In this document: one piece after another, positions 20,727 through 32,032 of the stretch
Position numbering within the stretch: the stretch's first letter is position 1
How the letters are laid out: the number at the start of each line of letters is the position of its first letter
Assembly: GCA_037178625.1 (NCBI GenBank)
Contig: CM074129.1
Location: 4,091,963 to 4,155,962, forward strand
Direction of reading: 5' to 3'
Source: Skeletonema tropicum
Lineage: Eukaryota > Bacillariophyta > Thalassiosirophyceae > Thalassiosirales > Thalassiosiraceae
Length of the DNA stretch: 64,000 nucleotides
Position numbers and translations under genes: made by a program
The notes under the pieces: generated by a model
What the model was told of the DNA's origin: nothing
The model's database searches: none
Seen by the model: the letters and a program-made list of their open reading frames with translations, nothing else

Positions 20727-23129
20727 ATGTATGTGGAAGACGGGCCAATTTCCTTACACATAACACATAACAATTATAGTCGGGCGATGGAGTCTTCACC
20801 TCAAGTCGACGCCGCCGGTAACGGACATGGCGATGGGACGCCTCCAAATGAGATGGCAGCTTCGGGATCCGGTAACACCGATGAAGGACGCCGCGGCGGC
20901 AACGATAATCCTTCTAGATCGACGATGATGATGCAAGGCGCTCCTGGAAACCTCTCAACTGAAGAGATGATGAGGCAGCAGCAGTATCAGCAGCAGCAGC
21001 AACAACAGCAGTACCAGCATCAGCTTCCCATGGCTTCTTCAGGACTTCAATTCCAGCAGTACATGTCACAGGCACAATCATCTGCAGAGACGAGTAGCGC
21101 TGCTCAGCTCCTAGCAGCAGCACGGATGAGCGGCAACTTCATGGGTAAAGAAGATCCTTCATCATCTATGCTTCGATATCAATCATCTCGCCCAGATCTC
21201 AGTCCAGCTGCTATGAAGCACTTAACATCGCCAAAACGCGGAGAACCATCATCTTCACAGCAGCATGCAATGGCATCATCAGCCGCATCATTACCTCAGT
21301 CTACCCAACCTCCACCCTTCGTCTTCGATGGATACGCAGGATGGGTATGTCGACACTGCTCCCATCTCGATCACTACTATCGCGGTCCAAACTACGTGTG
21401 GATGGGTGGGCAGCAAGCACCTCCGAATCACTTCGTCGAGGCTCATTTGAGAGTTTGTCCTGCGATCAATCAACCATGGCAATTCGGTGCCGGTGCTAAC
21501 AGAGCAGCTGCTCCTCTCCAGATGCAGATGCAACAAGGTGGAGGTCAGCAGATCCCCATGCAGCATGCAGCTCAGCAGTCTTCTCCTGGTGATAGAAGTC
21601 ATCAAAGCAATGAGCCAGAGTACTCAAGAAAGCGAAAACACGAGGCTACCGATCCACCATCTGGAGGAAGTAGTGAGTTTTCTCCACGAATGAATCCACA
21701 TGATACCACGCCACAGTCAGCAGGAATGTGGCAGCAGCAGCAACAGCACAACTTTCCTCAAATGTATTCACAATGGCAACAAGGTGGCATGATGGGCATG
21801 TCTGGTGGAATGGGCGGTGGAGGTGTTCCTCTTTACCCTCCTCCACCTGATCCGTCCGGTAGAAGTCCAATGGGGTCACATGCAATGATGCATGGTACGA
21901 TGGGCGATACCATGCCACCACCACCTCCGAAGCAGCCTGGTGTTGTTCACACGGGCTCCTATTATCCTCCACACCAAGGTAATGTGATGCATCACTTCTC
22001 TCCCACCAGGAAGCGTCCCGCCCAGAAGAAACTGAAAAGTTCTCCATCGCCCAAGGGAATCCATAGCAGTGATGAAGCATACGCAAAGGCACTTTCATTT
22101 CTTCGTAAGAGAGCTGACGAGACGACACCGCTTCCGACTGCGCCTACTGATGTCTCATTGATAGAAGAGGGTGATAGTAATCTTTTGACTGACTACTTCT
22201 ACTTCATCATTGAACAGTTGGCAGTATGTCGATTGACCGAGAAGGATCGCAAGACAAGAGGCGGGAAGCGTCAAGACGTAGCAGTTGGATATGGTGGTCT
22301 CCAATGCATTCACTGTGCTGCAGCTCCATCTGCCCGTAAGTTCTTTTGGTCCAACGTCGACAGGCTGGCAAATAGCTTTGCCGGCATCCCAGACCACGTA
22401 TTGACGTGCAAGATGTGCCCCGATGAAGTTACCGAGGCTCTTCTTGTACTCAAGGGCCGTCACAATGCGCAGATGTCCTTGTTACCAAGAGGATCTCAGA
22501 AGCAATTCTTCCGTCGTATGTGGAAGAGACTCCATGCTGGTGATAATGAAGGAGCTACCGCTGCTGCATTTGACTCCGCCTCTCTTAAAACCGGCAGAGA
22601 CTCCTCATCGCCACTCGAGAGCAGCGCTGCTGCCGAAACACTCAAGAAGGCTGTTTCCGTATCTTCACGAGAGAAGCTTGAGCGTGTCTCACTCGCAGTT
22701 GCCCAAGATAAGGAATGGCTCTCTGACTTTGACTGCTTCATTAGGGAACAGGTAGAAGTCTTTTGCGCCAACAGCACAGATGTCAGTAACGCTGTTGAAA
22801 ACGTTGCAGTCACACCAGGTCAAGTGGGCCTCCGCTGCATTCATTGCGCGAAATCACAAGAAGGTGCTCAGGGTGACGCTGTACTCTACCCTCACTCTGT
22901 TAGCGGCATTTATGAATCTGTGAGAGAATTGCATCGTCTGCATCTTCACGATTGTCCAAATATACCCATCGAGTTGAAGAGTGAAATGAGTAAGATGAAA
23001 GGATCTACAGATCTTAGTTCTGCCCTACAGAGGTACTACGTCCAGGCTGCTGGAGCATTGGGTTTATTCGACTCGGATGAAGGAGGAGTTCGAGCAGGAG
23101 GGAGAGTCATCCCAATGGTAGGAAAATAA
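20727..23129 (+). CDS. Poly-Gln protein with three Cys/His zinc-binding-like modules
   Basis: A single 800-codon ORF. The ATG at 20727 and a second at 20787 (GCGATGGAGTC) are both possible; I favour the second for its clean start (MESSPQVDAAG). The N-terminal 200 residues are Gln/Gly/Ser/Met-rich, including a CAG-repeat Gln tract at 20980-21015. Three cysteine modules follow: GWVCRHCSHLDHYY...HLRVCP near residue 202, GLQCIHCA...HVLTCKMCP near 520, and GLRCIHCA...HLHDCP near 700. Each has CxxC followed by a late H-x(n)-C, as expected for zinc sites. Lys-rich strings (RKRKHE, RKRPAQKKLK) suggest nuclear location. A DNA- or RNA-linked regulator is plausible, but I cannot name a family. Confidence 0.8.
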   Translation: MYVEDGPISLHITHNNYSRAMESSPQVDAAGNGHGDGTPPNEMAASGSGNTDEGRRGGNDNPSRSTMMMQGAPGNLSTEEMMRQQQYQQQQQQQQYQHQLPMASSGLQFQQYMSQAQSSAETSSAAQLLAAARMSGNFMGKEDPSSSMLRYQSSRPDLSPAAMKHLTSPKRGEPSSSQQHAMASSAASLPQSTQPPPFVFDGYAGWVCRHCSHLDHYYRGPNYVWMGGQQAPPNHFVEAHLRVCPAINQPWQFGAGANRAAAPLQMQMQQGGGQQIPMQHAAQQSSPGDRSHQSNEPEYSRKRKHEATDPPSGGSSEFSPRMNPHDTTPQSAGMWQQQQQHNFPQMYSQWQQGGMMGMSGGMGGGGVPLYPPPPDPSGRSPMGSHAMMHGTMGDTMPPPPPKQPGVVHTGSYYPPHQGNVMHHFSPTRKRPAQKKLKSSPSPKGIHSSDEAYAKALSFLRKRADETTPLPTAPTDVSLIEEGDSNLLTDYFYFIIEQLAVCRLTEKDRKTRGGKRQDVAVGYGGLQCIHCAAAPSARKFFWSNVDRLANSFAGIPDHVLTCKMCPDEVTEALLVLKGRHNAQMSLLPRGSQKQFFRRMWKRLHAGDNEGATAAAFDSASLKTGRDSSSPLESSAAAETLKKAVSVSSREKLERVSLAVAQDKEWLSDFDCFIREQVEVFCANSTDVSNAVENVAVTPGQVGLRCIHCAKSQEGAQGDAVLYPHSVSGIYESVRELHRLHLHDCPNIPIELKSEMSKMKGSTDLSSALQRYYVQAAGALGLFDSDEGGVRAGGRVIPMVGK

Positions 23130-23635
23130 GTAGCGCCGGACCAAGATGGCTCCAGGTACGCTATATATTTGATCTTCATTCTGTGACGATGATGTGATCC
23201 TTTCATTCCGTATATTGCAAGCGTCCATGGCTACACTTAATAGAAGTGGAGGGAATAGAATCTGTACGACAATACACAATTTATATGTAAATCGAGAAAT
23301 AAGTATATATGATAAAAACGTCTTTATGCGTAAGTCTTTCTGAATAGTGACTTCATTTCCTTCATGAGAATTGATCTGCCGCTGCCGCGCTGCCACCACC
23401 CGTTTCAATGCATCTAACAGTGAACTTTTCTACTCAATGTAGTGCTGTTGAAATGGCATCTCTCCATCTGTTATCACCTACATCATACAATAGTGCCTAC
23501 TTCCAACTTGCATCTATCTGTCTGCAGAGCGTCTAAGAAGGAAGGTGTGAAGTGCCACCAACGAAATTGCGCTCGAAATGAGTGTCGCACCAATTATACT
23601 CTACAAAGGAATTTCATATCTAATTCAAATTTGAA
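23130..23635. other. Intergenic between the zinc-module gene and the fold-back
   Basis: No gene was recognised. Contains the 3' flank of the upstream gene. Confidence 0.4.
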
Positions 23636-24135
23636 GTACCAGTCTAAAACTAGTCTGTCCCGTTATGTGAGAGTCTGTCCCGTTAAGATGTGCTGAATTT
23701 TGTATCTGCTCGTTCTGGACGAGTTCTTGCCCGATTCGAGTGAAACCAAGACAGAGGGAGTTAGCTATGATGTTGTAGGAGAGGTCTGCATACTCGGTTC
23801 GGACCATAGAATCGTTTAGGAGACCATTGAGGGGAGTGTACCTATGGTGAAAAGATTAGCTGAAAACAGCAAAACTATTCATTTTAAAAATTCAGGATAT
23901 TTCAGTTTCAGCTAATCTTTTCACCATAGGTACACTCCCCTCAATGGTCTCCTAAACGATTCTATGGTCCGAACCGAGTATGCAGACCTCTCCTACAACA
24001 TCATAGCTAACTCCCTCTGTCTTGGTTTCACTCGAATCGGGCAAGAACTCGTCCAGAACGAGCAGATACAAAATTCAGCACATCTTAACGGGACAGACTC
24101 TCACATAACGGGACAGACTAGTTTTAGACTGGTAC
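23636..24135. repeat. Perfect 230-bp fold-back (inverted repeat with 40-bp spacer)
   Basis: The arms 23636-23865 and 23906-24135 are reverse complements with no mismatch that I could find; the symmetry breaks at the base on each outer side. The spacer 23866-23905 is AT-rich. Each arm holds a repeated AACGGGACAGACT motif (two copies about 21 bp apart) and the same 57-codon open stretch, which is a by-product of the symmetry. There is no transposase and no clear target duplication. A transcript through it would form a 230-bp double-stranded RNA. Confidence 0.9.
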
Positions 24136-24653
24136 CCATCGATCAAATTACACTCGTGATTTTATCCCCTTTGTTTCTACTAAAAAACGCGTACCTCCGT
24201 GGATATGTTCATGTTGATATATGTGATAACTGCACAAGATATTTTGTTGTCGATCCATCCTATCAATGAAAGAAGTGATCACCCGACAGAAAGATTTTGA
24301 TTGGGAGTATTTTTGAATGATTTTGATTGATTGATGGATTGAGTGAGTGAAGCAAGTGAAGCAAGAGAGGACGTCCTCGGCTTCTTTAATTTCATCCGCC
24401 TGATGATACAACCACCATCAAGGAACACGCAGGCAATACATAAGTACATCTGAGTGCTCTTTGAGTTTCTGTGTTCATTAAGATCAGAATAAGAGAGAGC
24501 CGTAGCTCGAAAAGGTCCCTTCTTGAAGCGGCGGGTGCCCTAATCATCCATCAAGATTTGATCATTATTGATTACACATCAAACGTGCACACATCACAAC
24601 ATCATCATCGTCAACCAAAGAACCAACCAAACAAAACAAAACAACACAAAAAA
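24136..24653. other. 5' flank and leader of the WW/J-like gene
   Basis: Contains short TTGATTGATTGA and GTGAGTGA tracts near 24320-24360. The leader just before the ATG at 24654 is A-rich (ACAAAACAACACAAAAAA). No gene. Confidence 0.45.
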
Positions 24654-27600
24654 ATGACAAGAGCCAACAACAACAACAACAACAACAGCAAATCGAGCAT
24701 GATCCTCCGAGTCTTGCTCCTCCTAACCACCACCTCGTATCCAATCATCACCACCACAACAACTAGCAACAATGTGATGGTTTCCGCATGGTCCTCCAGC
24801 CTACCACCACCAATAATGACATCATCTCGTGTCACAACTTCCATGCTTCCAACCATTCGACACCCCACCACTGCCAGTAAATCAATGATGAAATTGAACA
24901 TGGCCAACAGCAATCCACAAGAAGACGAAGAAGAGGACGAACGTCGGCCCATTGCAAGGGAGGGGGAGTGGTCGGCCTATTTGGATGAGAATTATGGTCG
25001 CATCTATTATTTTAATCATGAGAGTGTGAGTGCAGTGTTGTGTAGTATCATTGTTTTGTATCAGTGTTGTTTGTTGGTCGTTTATAGATCGGTCTATTGC
25101 GATGAACAGTTGATCATTATTTATATATTTATTGACATGTATGATGTATGTGCTCACTGTATATTGTCTATTCCACCATTTCAATTTTGCAGGGGGAAAG
25201 TCTATGGGAGCCACCCACACCAACCTTTCCCGATGTTGCCATGCTCCTAAACAACAATAACAATAACATGGGCATCATGTCCTCCCAAGAAGAGGAAATG
25301 AGACGTATGCAAGAGGATCTAATGATGATGCGAGAGGAGGAAGAAGAACGCAGGATGATGGATAATATGCAAGGTGGTGGTGGTCCAGGAGGTTCACCAT
25401 TCGGTCAACAGCAACAACAGCAGCAACAGCAACAACAGCAACAACGAGGATCACCCAATGATTTGATTACTCCACCACGAAATTCACGTAGTGGGAGGAA
25501 TAATGATGGACCTTCATCGTCACAACAACAACGTCAACGTCAAGAAGATCAAAATATGATGGGTGGGAGTAATCGTCCTCAGGTGGATCAATTAATGGGC
25601 AATGGTGGTGTTGGTGTTGGTGGTGGTGGAAGAGGCCGTCCTTCTGATCCAAACATGATGGGTGGAAGAGGAATGATGGGTGGAAGAGGAGGAGGAGGAG
25701 GGAGAGGAGGACCTGGTCCAATGATGGGAGGGAGAGGAGGACCTGATCGTAACAACATGATGGGTGGCAGAGGTGGTGGAAGAGGAGGAAGAGGACCTGG
25801 TCCAATGATGGGTGGTAGAGGACGAGGAGGACCTATGGATGGACGATTCCCCCCTCCTCCTCCTCCTCCTGGACGTGATGGTGGTCCCATGCCCCCTCCT
25901 CCTCCCTCGGGTGTAGATGAACCAGGCTTTGGTGGGATGAGAGGCAATCCCTTTCAGATGCGTGAGCCACCAATGGGTGAACGTGGTGGTGGTGGTGGAC
26001 CACGAGTAGGAGCAGCTCAGAGCTTTGGAGGGCCTGAAATGATGGGAGGACCACCAAGGGGAGGAGGAAGATCGGCTTCCAGCTTTGGAGGTGGACCTGG
26101 TGTGTTGGCAGGACCACCACCACCACCAATGCTTGATGAACCACCCGTTCCTTTTCCTCGGCAACAACAGCAACAACAGGCACAATCTCAACAACGACAA
26201 CAACAACAACAACAGCAGCGCCCCAAAACATTTTATGAAATACTTCAAGTTCCACGCACAGCCACTCGTGCCCAAATCAAACAATCCTACACCAACCTCG
26301 CACGTAGATACGATGTTAACACCTCCTCCGGACCAGGGAGTGGACGTAGCGAAGCAGCTGTACGTAACAATGGGAAACGAAACTCGAGAGAATTCAATGA
26401 AATTGCACGTGCCTGGATGGTATTATCTGATTTGGCATCGAGGGAACGGTATGATCGACAATTGGAAATGGAGGATCAAGAAGAGGAGGAGTATCGTAGG
26501 AGGATGATGATGATGGAGGGTCGAGGAATGATGATGGATGATGATGAGGAGGAGAGGGAACGGGAAAGACTTTGGATGGTGAATGAGCAGGAAAAACGTC
26601 GTGGGAGGATGATGGATTTTGATGATGAATTCGACAATGATAATAAATTCAAGAGACGTCGTGGCATGCCAATGAATGATGATGTTGATGAAAGTGACGC
26701 AAACAAGTTTCAGCAACGTGAATGGAATATGGGAGCACGTCCCCTCGTGATTGACGAAGATGCCGAACTAATGGCTCAACGTCGTGCACAGGAACAGGCA
26801 GAGAAGGCGGAACAGGATGCCATGCTTCAGGAGAAGGCACGTGAGATGCAAAAGCGCAAGTTTGAGGAAGATCGTAAACGTGAGGAGAGGCGTAGGGCAT
26901 CATCGGAACGGGATGTTGTTCAAGATAAGAAGCCGGCGGAGTTTGGTCAGCAGCAGCCGCAGCAAGATTTGAATGTCTTGATGGGGAATATGAAGAAGAA
27001 ATTTGGCGAGAAGAAAATGGACGAAGCAGCTAGAGTGCAAGACGAGTTGAAGAGGATGCAAAGTATGGGTGGACGCAGTCCTCCTACTGGCGGAATGGAT
27101 GGCTCAGCAGCCGCTGCAAGTAGATCCCCAGCAACATCATCGGCTTCGAGACCGCAGCGATCTCCTGGACCTGCTGGACGTAGGGGAGTGTTGTTCCCCG
27201 GCAAGGGTGGCATTGTGGTAGAAGATCAACAATTCGTTGCCAAGGATATCTTGCTAGATAAAATGATGGGAAGAGATTCATCTGCCAAATCCCCTCCGTC
27301 TCAAGAACAACCCAACCAGCCAAAACAAGCAAAGTTCATCTCTTACGTACCACCCGAAGAGGAAAACGGTGGAATGCCTGATAATTTCCAAGCCCCTCCA
27401 GCAAAAGGACAGCCCGCTCCAATTTCTGGAGACCGTGAGCGCGAACAAGAGCGCCTCAGGAATATCAAGACAACGGGTATGGGCAAACCACAGCAGCCAA
27501 ATGCTCCATTCGTTCCCCCAAATGCAGGCGGTCCTCCTCCACCCATGAAGACATCTACGAATACTCGGGAGCAACAACGTCTAAAGAATTTGAATCCGTT

Positions 27601-30600
27601 CAGCAAGCAAGCGGCACCATCAACTACTGAAAGGTCCACTCTTCCAGGACCAAATTCTCCGCCTTCGCCTGTGAAAACATCTACGACTACTCGTGAGCAA
27701 CAGCGCCTCCAGAATATGGGAGCAGTGGGTGGTAGAGGAACAGGTGGTGCGAAGCAAGCGATGAAGCCACCCGCAGGAAGAGGTCCCAAGCCCAAACTTA
27801 GCATTCAACAGCTTGAGGAAGCACACAGGGCTGAAATGAACAAGTTGAGGAGACAAATGCAAGAAGAAGCTGAAAAGAAATTGGAAGAAGAAATTGTTAA
27901 CATTGCCAAGATCCATGCATCTGAAATAAATAAGCTCAGAGAGCAGCTTGATGGACGAGGAGTCAGACCAGGTCCCGGGCTTGACGACGAAATTCGAATG
28001 TTGAAAATGGCTCAGAGCTCCGAGCTGGAACGGGCGAAGCAGGAGATCGCCCAAGCGATGGAAAATGACCACGCCGAGAGGGTGAAGAAGATGGAAGCAG
28101 CTCATGAGGCAGAAATTGACCAGATTTTGTCTGATTCAGATGGTGCTGTGTCTCGTCTCCGGTCGGAAATCAAGGCCTTGAAAGAAGCCCACGCTGCCGC
28201 ATTAGAGAGTATGACGGCAACCCACGAGTATGAAATGCAGCAACTCCGTGCTGATTTGGAAGCTAGATCGACAGAGTTATCACAAATCCACCAAGAGGAG
28301 ATTGAGAAGTTGACTCAGAGTGGGAAGGCTGCATCGGTTGCGAGTACTCTTGACTTCCAAAAGAAATCCATGGATAACTTGAATGTTCAGCATCAGAAGG
28401 AGATCGAAGCCATGGTGACTCGTCATGAGGCGGATATGGAACAGCTGCGCAAGGATCTGGAAGCCAAGTCAGTCCGTGACACAAAAATTAAAGTGGAGGA
28501 AGTCACTAGGTCAATGGCCACAAAGCACAAGGCAGATATGGACGCAATGACTGTCCAACACAGGCAACAGATGGAATCGCTCGTTCAGAGTGAGTTGAAT
28601 AGGCTTCACAAGGAACATCTGCATGAGTTAGAAGAGGCGAGGGCCGAAAAGATGCGTTTGCAGCGTAAGGCTGAGAGTGCAACGCGCGAGTTGAACAAAC
28701 CTGATTCCACCATGTCTGAGAGTCAGAAGCTTGAAATGGTTCTTGATAGCTTCGAAGGTGTGTATGATCAACAAGTTATTCGCAAACTGAAACAGGATGT
28801 GAAGGCACGTGAATCAGAGCTGAACAAAAAAATTGCACAGAGCTCCCAGCAAATCTACACCTTGCAATTAAAGCTCGATACCAACAAAGACGCTGAAAAG
28901 AAACTCAAATTCGAACTTGATGCTTTAACCCAATGGAAGAAGAATGCAGAGGAAGAGTTGAGGAACATGCGGCAGAGAGCTCAGGATAAGAGTGATGAGG
29001 TTGTGTCACTGAACAAGACTATTGAAAACATGAATAAGGAAATTTCTCAATTAATGATGCAGCTGGATCGTGTGACAAAAGAGAGTGACGCGAATAAGAA
29101 GGAGATTTCGGAGTTGACGCAATGGAAGAAGACTGCTGAGATGGAACGTTTGCAGTTAGAAAAGGAACTCAAAAGCAAGGATGTACAAATCGGCGATCTT
29201 CAGTACAGCTTAGACGAGGCAAACATTGATATTGCTATTCTTGTTCCTGAGGTAAGAAATTTTCCACTGCATTTGTTTACATTTGTCTCTGCATTTCTTG
29301 CTTAAGTGACTTCGTCTACTAATTCGTTGAAATAGGTCGCTCGTCTGCAAGAAATCGAGAAGAAGTTGAACGGTTTGGTGGAGAAGAGTGCGATTGATTT
29401 CAATCAATTGAAAGAGAAGGCTGACGCCCTGAAAGCTCAGTACGAGAGGGAGAACAAATCTTCTGGAGTCGAAGTGCAAAAGCTGAAGAGCCTGCTATCA
29501 TCTGAGCAGGCGAAGAGCAACGAGTCCATCCAGAAATTGAAGGAAGAGCTCAGAGTCAAGGAAACTGAACTGTCCCAGATGAAGAGGTCGACAGGTGAGA
29601 GGTCGAAGACAGTTGCTGACATTGAAGCCAAACTAGAGCAAGCACGCAGACAGAGCCAAAAGACGTTTGAGGAAAACAAGAAGAAGATTGAATCGATGAA
29701 GGCCGCTTTCGAGAAGGAGTTGGAGAGGAATAAGGTCGTTCATCAAGCAGAAGTTGATCGCCTCAAGCAGAACTTGCAAAAGGAAATTTCTTCGCTTCAG
29801 CAGGATTTGAACGCCCGATCAAGTGTTATCACTGACCTGCAGGCAAAGTTGGATGCTTCAACGACATCTAACAAGAAATTGCAGGGCGAAGTTGTAGGAC
29901 TTCAGAATGCCCGTCGTTCTACGGAGACGATGCTCAAAGAAAGTTCGCAAAGTTTGCAGAGAAGAGAGCAAGAAATTGAGCGATTGACCAAACAGTTCCA
30001 AATGGTGAAACAATCCGATGCCTCTAGCAATGCCAAGATAGAGAGCCTGAGGACTGAGTTGAACGACAAATCTGCCTTACTCAACCGGCTTCAAGCACAA
30101 CTGAACTCTTCATCATCGGAAAAAGAGCGTCTCTTAGCTGACTTAAATCAACTGAAGCAATGGAAAGAGGAGTCGTTGTCTGCACTTAGAGAATTGTACA
30201 GTCAAGTTTCACAGAATCGAGGAGGTCGAGTTGATGACATGGCTGAAATGGTGGCGAGGATCAAAATTGAACTGAGCCAGAAAGATTCCCAGTTGAATCA
30301 AGCCAAGTCTGCCACTGCTTCCTTGTTAAACAAAAAAGAGACTGCTGTCGCCCCCATTCCAGCCTCAGCGAAGTTACCATTCACTCAAGGACAAGAAATT
30401 GGCTTTGGATTCAGTACTAGAACGAAGCGAACTCTTCCGTCTCAAGATACTACACCTCCTTCGAGCCAGTCTTCTGCAGCAGCGAATCAGCCTCCAAGTA
30501 GCACCGGTCCATTGGGTGGCTATCTGGATAATCTCTCTCAGCCGGCTCAATCAACTACTCTCACAGCCACGCCCGTATCAAAGAGGAGTGATTACAAGGA

Positions 30601-30808
30601 AGCTGAGAGGGAATACTTGCTAGAAGCTAAGTCTTTGGCGGCTGTAGTCTTACAAAGCTTCGAGGATGCAAGGAAGTTGAAGGGGCAGGGCCAAACGTAT
30701 CAAGACGCGTTAGCAAAAGCAAATCAAGAGAAAGCAAAAGTCGACGAGTTACTTGCCAGGGCAAGAGAAATGAAAGAATTGAACGAGAGGACCTCGATGG
30801 GCCCATGA
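24654..30808 (+). CDS. WW domain, degenerate J-domain and long coiled-coil protein, probably plastid or secretory
   Basis: Three exons, 24654..25025, 25193..29251 and 29336..30808, all phase 0, encode 1,967 residues. Intron 1 (GTGAGT...TTGCAG) splits a WW domain (residues about 104-133: GEWSAYLDEN, YYFNHES then GESLWEPP). Intron 2 is 29252-29335. The N-terminus is a hydrophobic signal with a VSA then WSS cleavage-like site, recalling plastid presequences. Then come poly-Gln tracts, a Gly/Met/Arg-rich MMGGRGG region, and a J-like domain (about 470-546: FYEILQVPRTATRAQIKQSY). In that domain the HPD triad is absent; the sequence reads RRYDVN where RKYHPDVN is expected. A long coiled coil spans about 993-1808, and the last 75 residues form a conserved-looking helical tail. 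The role is probably structural or scaffolding; J-type Hsp70 activation is unlikely. Confidence 0.85.
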
Positions 30809-30889
30809 ATGATACATTAAGTGTTGCGTAGTAGTACGTGTTGGTTAGGGATTTGATTAAGTACCTTTATCGATCTACTTTAAGTCTTT

Positions 30890-31000
30890 ATTCTGTTTCC
30901 ATACACATATTTCCGATCCATATTTACTATCATATTCGGCGGCGTCGCAAGAAGCACAACACATCTTGTCGGCTGCATGTCTTAATTCTAATTCATCATA
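30890..31000 (-). pseudogene. N-terminal remnant of a MYND/Sel1-family gene
   Basis: The minus strand reads ADKMCCASCDAAEYD, matching ADMCCASCGVAEVD at the start of the MYND gene at 50706-51708. The plus-strand DNA around 30935-30985 also matches 44620-44680 (AGCACAACACAT, GTCGGC, TTCATC). Only the first half of the zinc finger survives. It lies tail-side of the coiled-coil gene, in convergent orientation. Confidence 0.55.
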
Positions 31001-31065
31001 CCGAAATATGACGTTAATTGTTTAGCTCAACGATTGGCAGAAATCACATGAAGACATAAGATCTC

Positions 31066-32032
31066 TTAACAGCCACCGCAGCCACCTTTGAAAAGAAAAG
31101 AGATGGTTAGATGCTGCCGATATTACTCAAGATGAATCTGAGTCAAATCTGAATTGCTTACCTCCGCCCCCGCCTCCTCCGCCCCCGCCTCCTCCGCCGC
31201 CTCCTCCGCCGCCCCCGCCCCCTCCTCCTTACGATCAAATTGGCGACATGATAAAGTAGTGAGTTGCTGCTACATGAATAAACACAACAAAATATGACAG
31301 ATTACACTTACCGCCTCCGCTTCCACTATTACCATCAGATGGACAAAAACTTAGCAACGTGCATCCCCAAAAGATTCCGCCGATAACGAGCAGTGAAAGT
31401 GCAGCGTTGTACCACGGATTCGTACCAACGAAGATTTCATCCGAAAAGCAGGAAGATGGGATGTCATATCTAGTATCTCCACTGATGTTGGTTGCTTCGT
31501 TGTAACATGTATCTATATACACTGAAGCAACAGAATCCCACTCTTGACGCGAAGCTTGCCAACCTAACCATCCATCAGTTGGAGGCAACTCTGTATTGTT
31601 AGGTTGTGGTGATGTAGGTCTTTTGAACCAACTTTGATCATTATCGATAGAATCAAAGATCCTCCATGCTGTACCACACTTGTCACATGGGCTCCACCAC
31701 AGGTAAGATCGATAATTTTCATATTCTTCGTTACACCACACGGCTGGCTTGTCAAGTCCACCTGCTTGAAGACATAATGGACTGAATGATGAGCCTGATG
31801 ACATTAGAACATCAAGGCAAGTAGAAATGTTACCTCGTGCTGCAATGTCTTCTCTTGTTGGTGGTTCTTTGCCGCAGATGTAACCACTTCTGTATAAGTA
31901 TTCGCCGCCAAGCTTGCCATTTCTAACACTGACAAATAGGCCAATGCCGACAGGGAGTGCGACGATAGCAGCAATGTAGATGGCTACAAAGACAAATGAA
32001 ATGCACATCTCATTACAAACATTACATTTCAT
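31066..32032 (-). CDS. Two-span membrane protein with poly-Gly tail ending CGGC
   Basis: Three exons, complement(31066..31085, 31162..31227, 31312..32032), encode 268 residues from ATG 32032. Introns are 31228-31311 (GTAAGTG...TAAG) and 31086-31161 (GTAAGC...CAAAG). The middle exon of 66 bases encodes only glycine in the spliced frame, and the last exon adds GGCGGC then stop. The N-terminus is short and Cys-rich (MKCNVCNEMC). A first span lies at about 11-34 and a second near 205-228 (ALSLLVIGGIFWGCTLLSFC). Between them is a lumenal or external domain with many Cys and Trp. No family was recognised. The poly-Gly/Cys tail may anchor or be modified. Confidence 0.75.

Noticed and set aside
23625..24269. 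Two identical ORFs in opposite directions
   Set aside because: They are the same open stretch seen twice because of the 230-bp fold-back; no motif supports a protein.
25467..26284. Long minus-strand ORFs rich in Pro, Ser or His
   Set aside because: They are shadows of the Gly/Met/Arg-rich and poly-Gln part of the coiled-coil gene.
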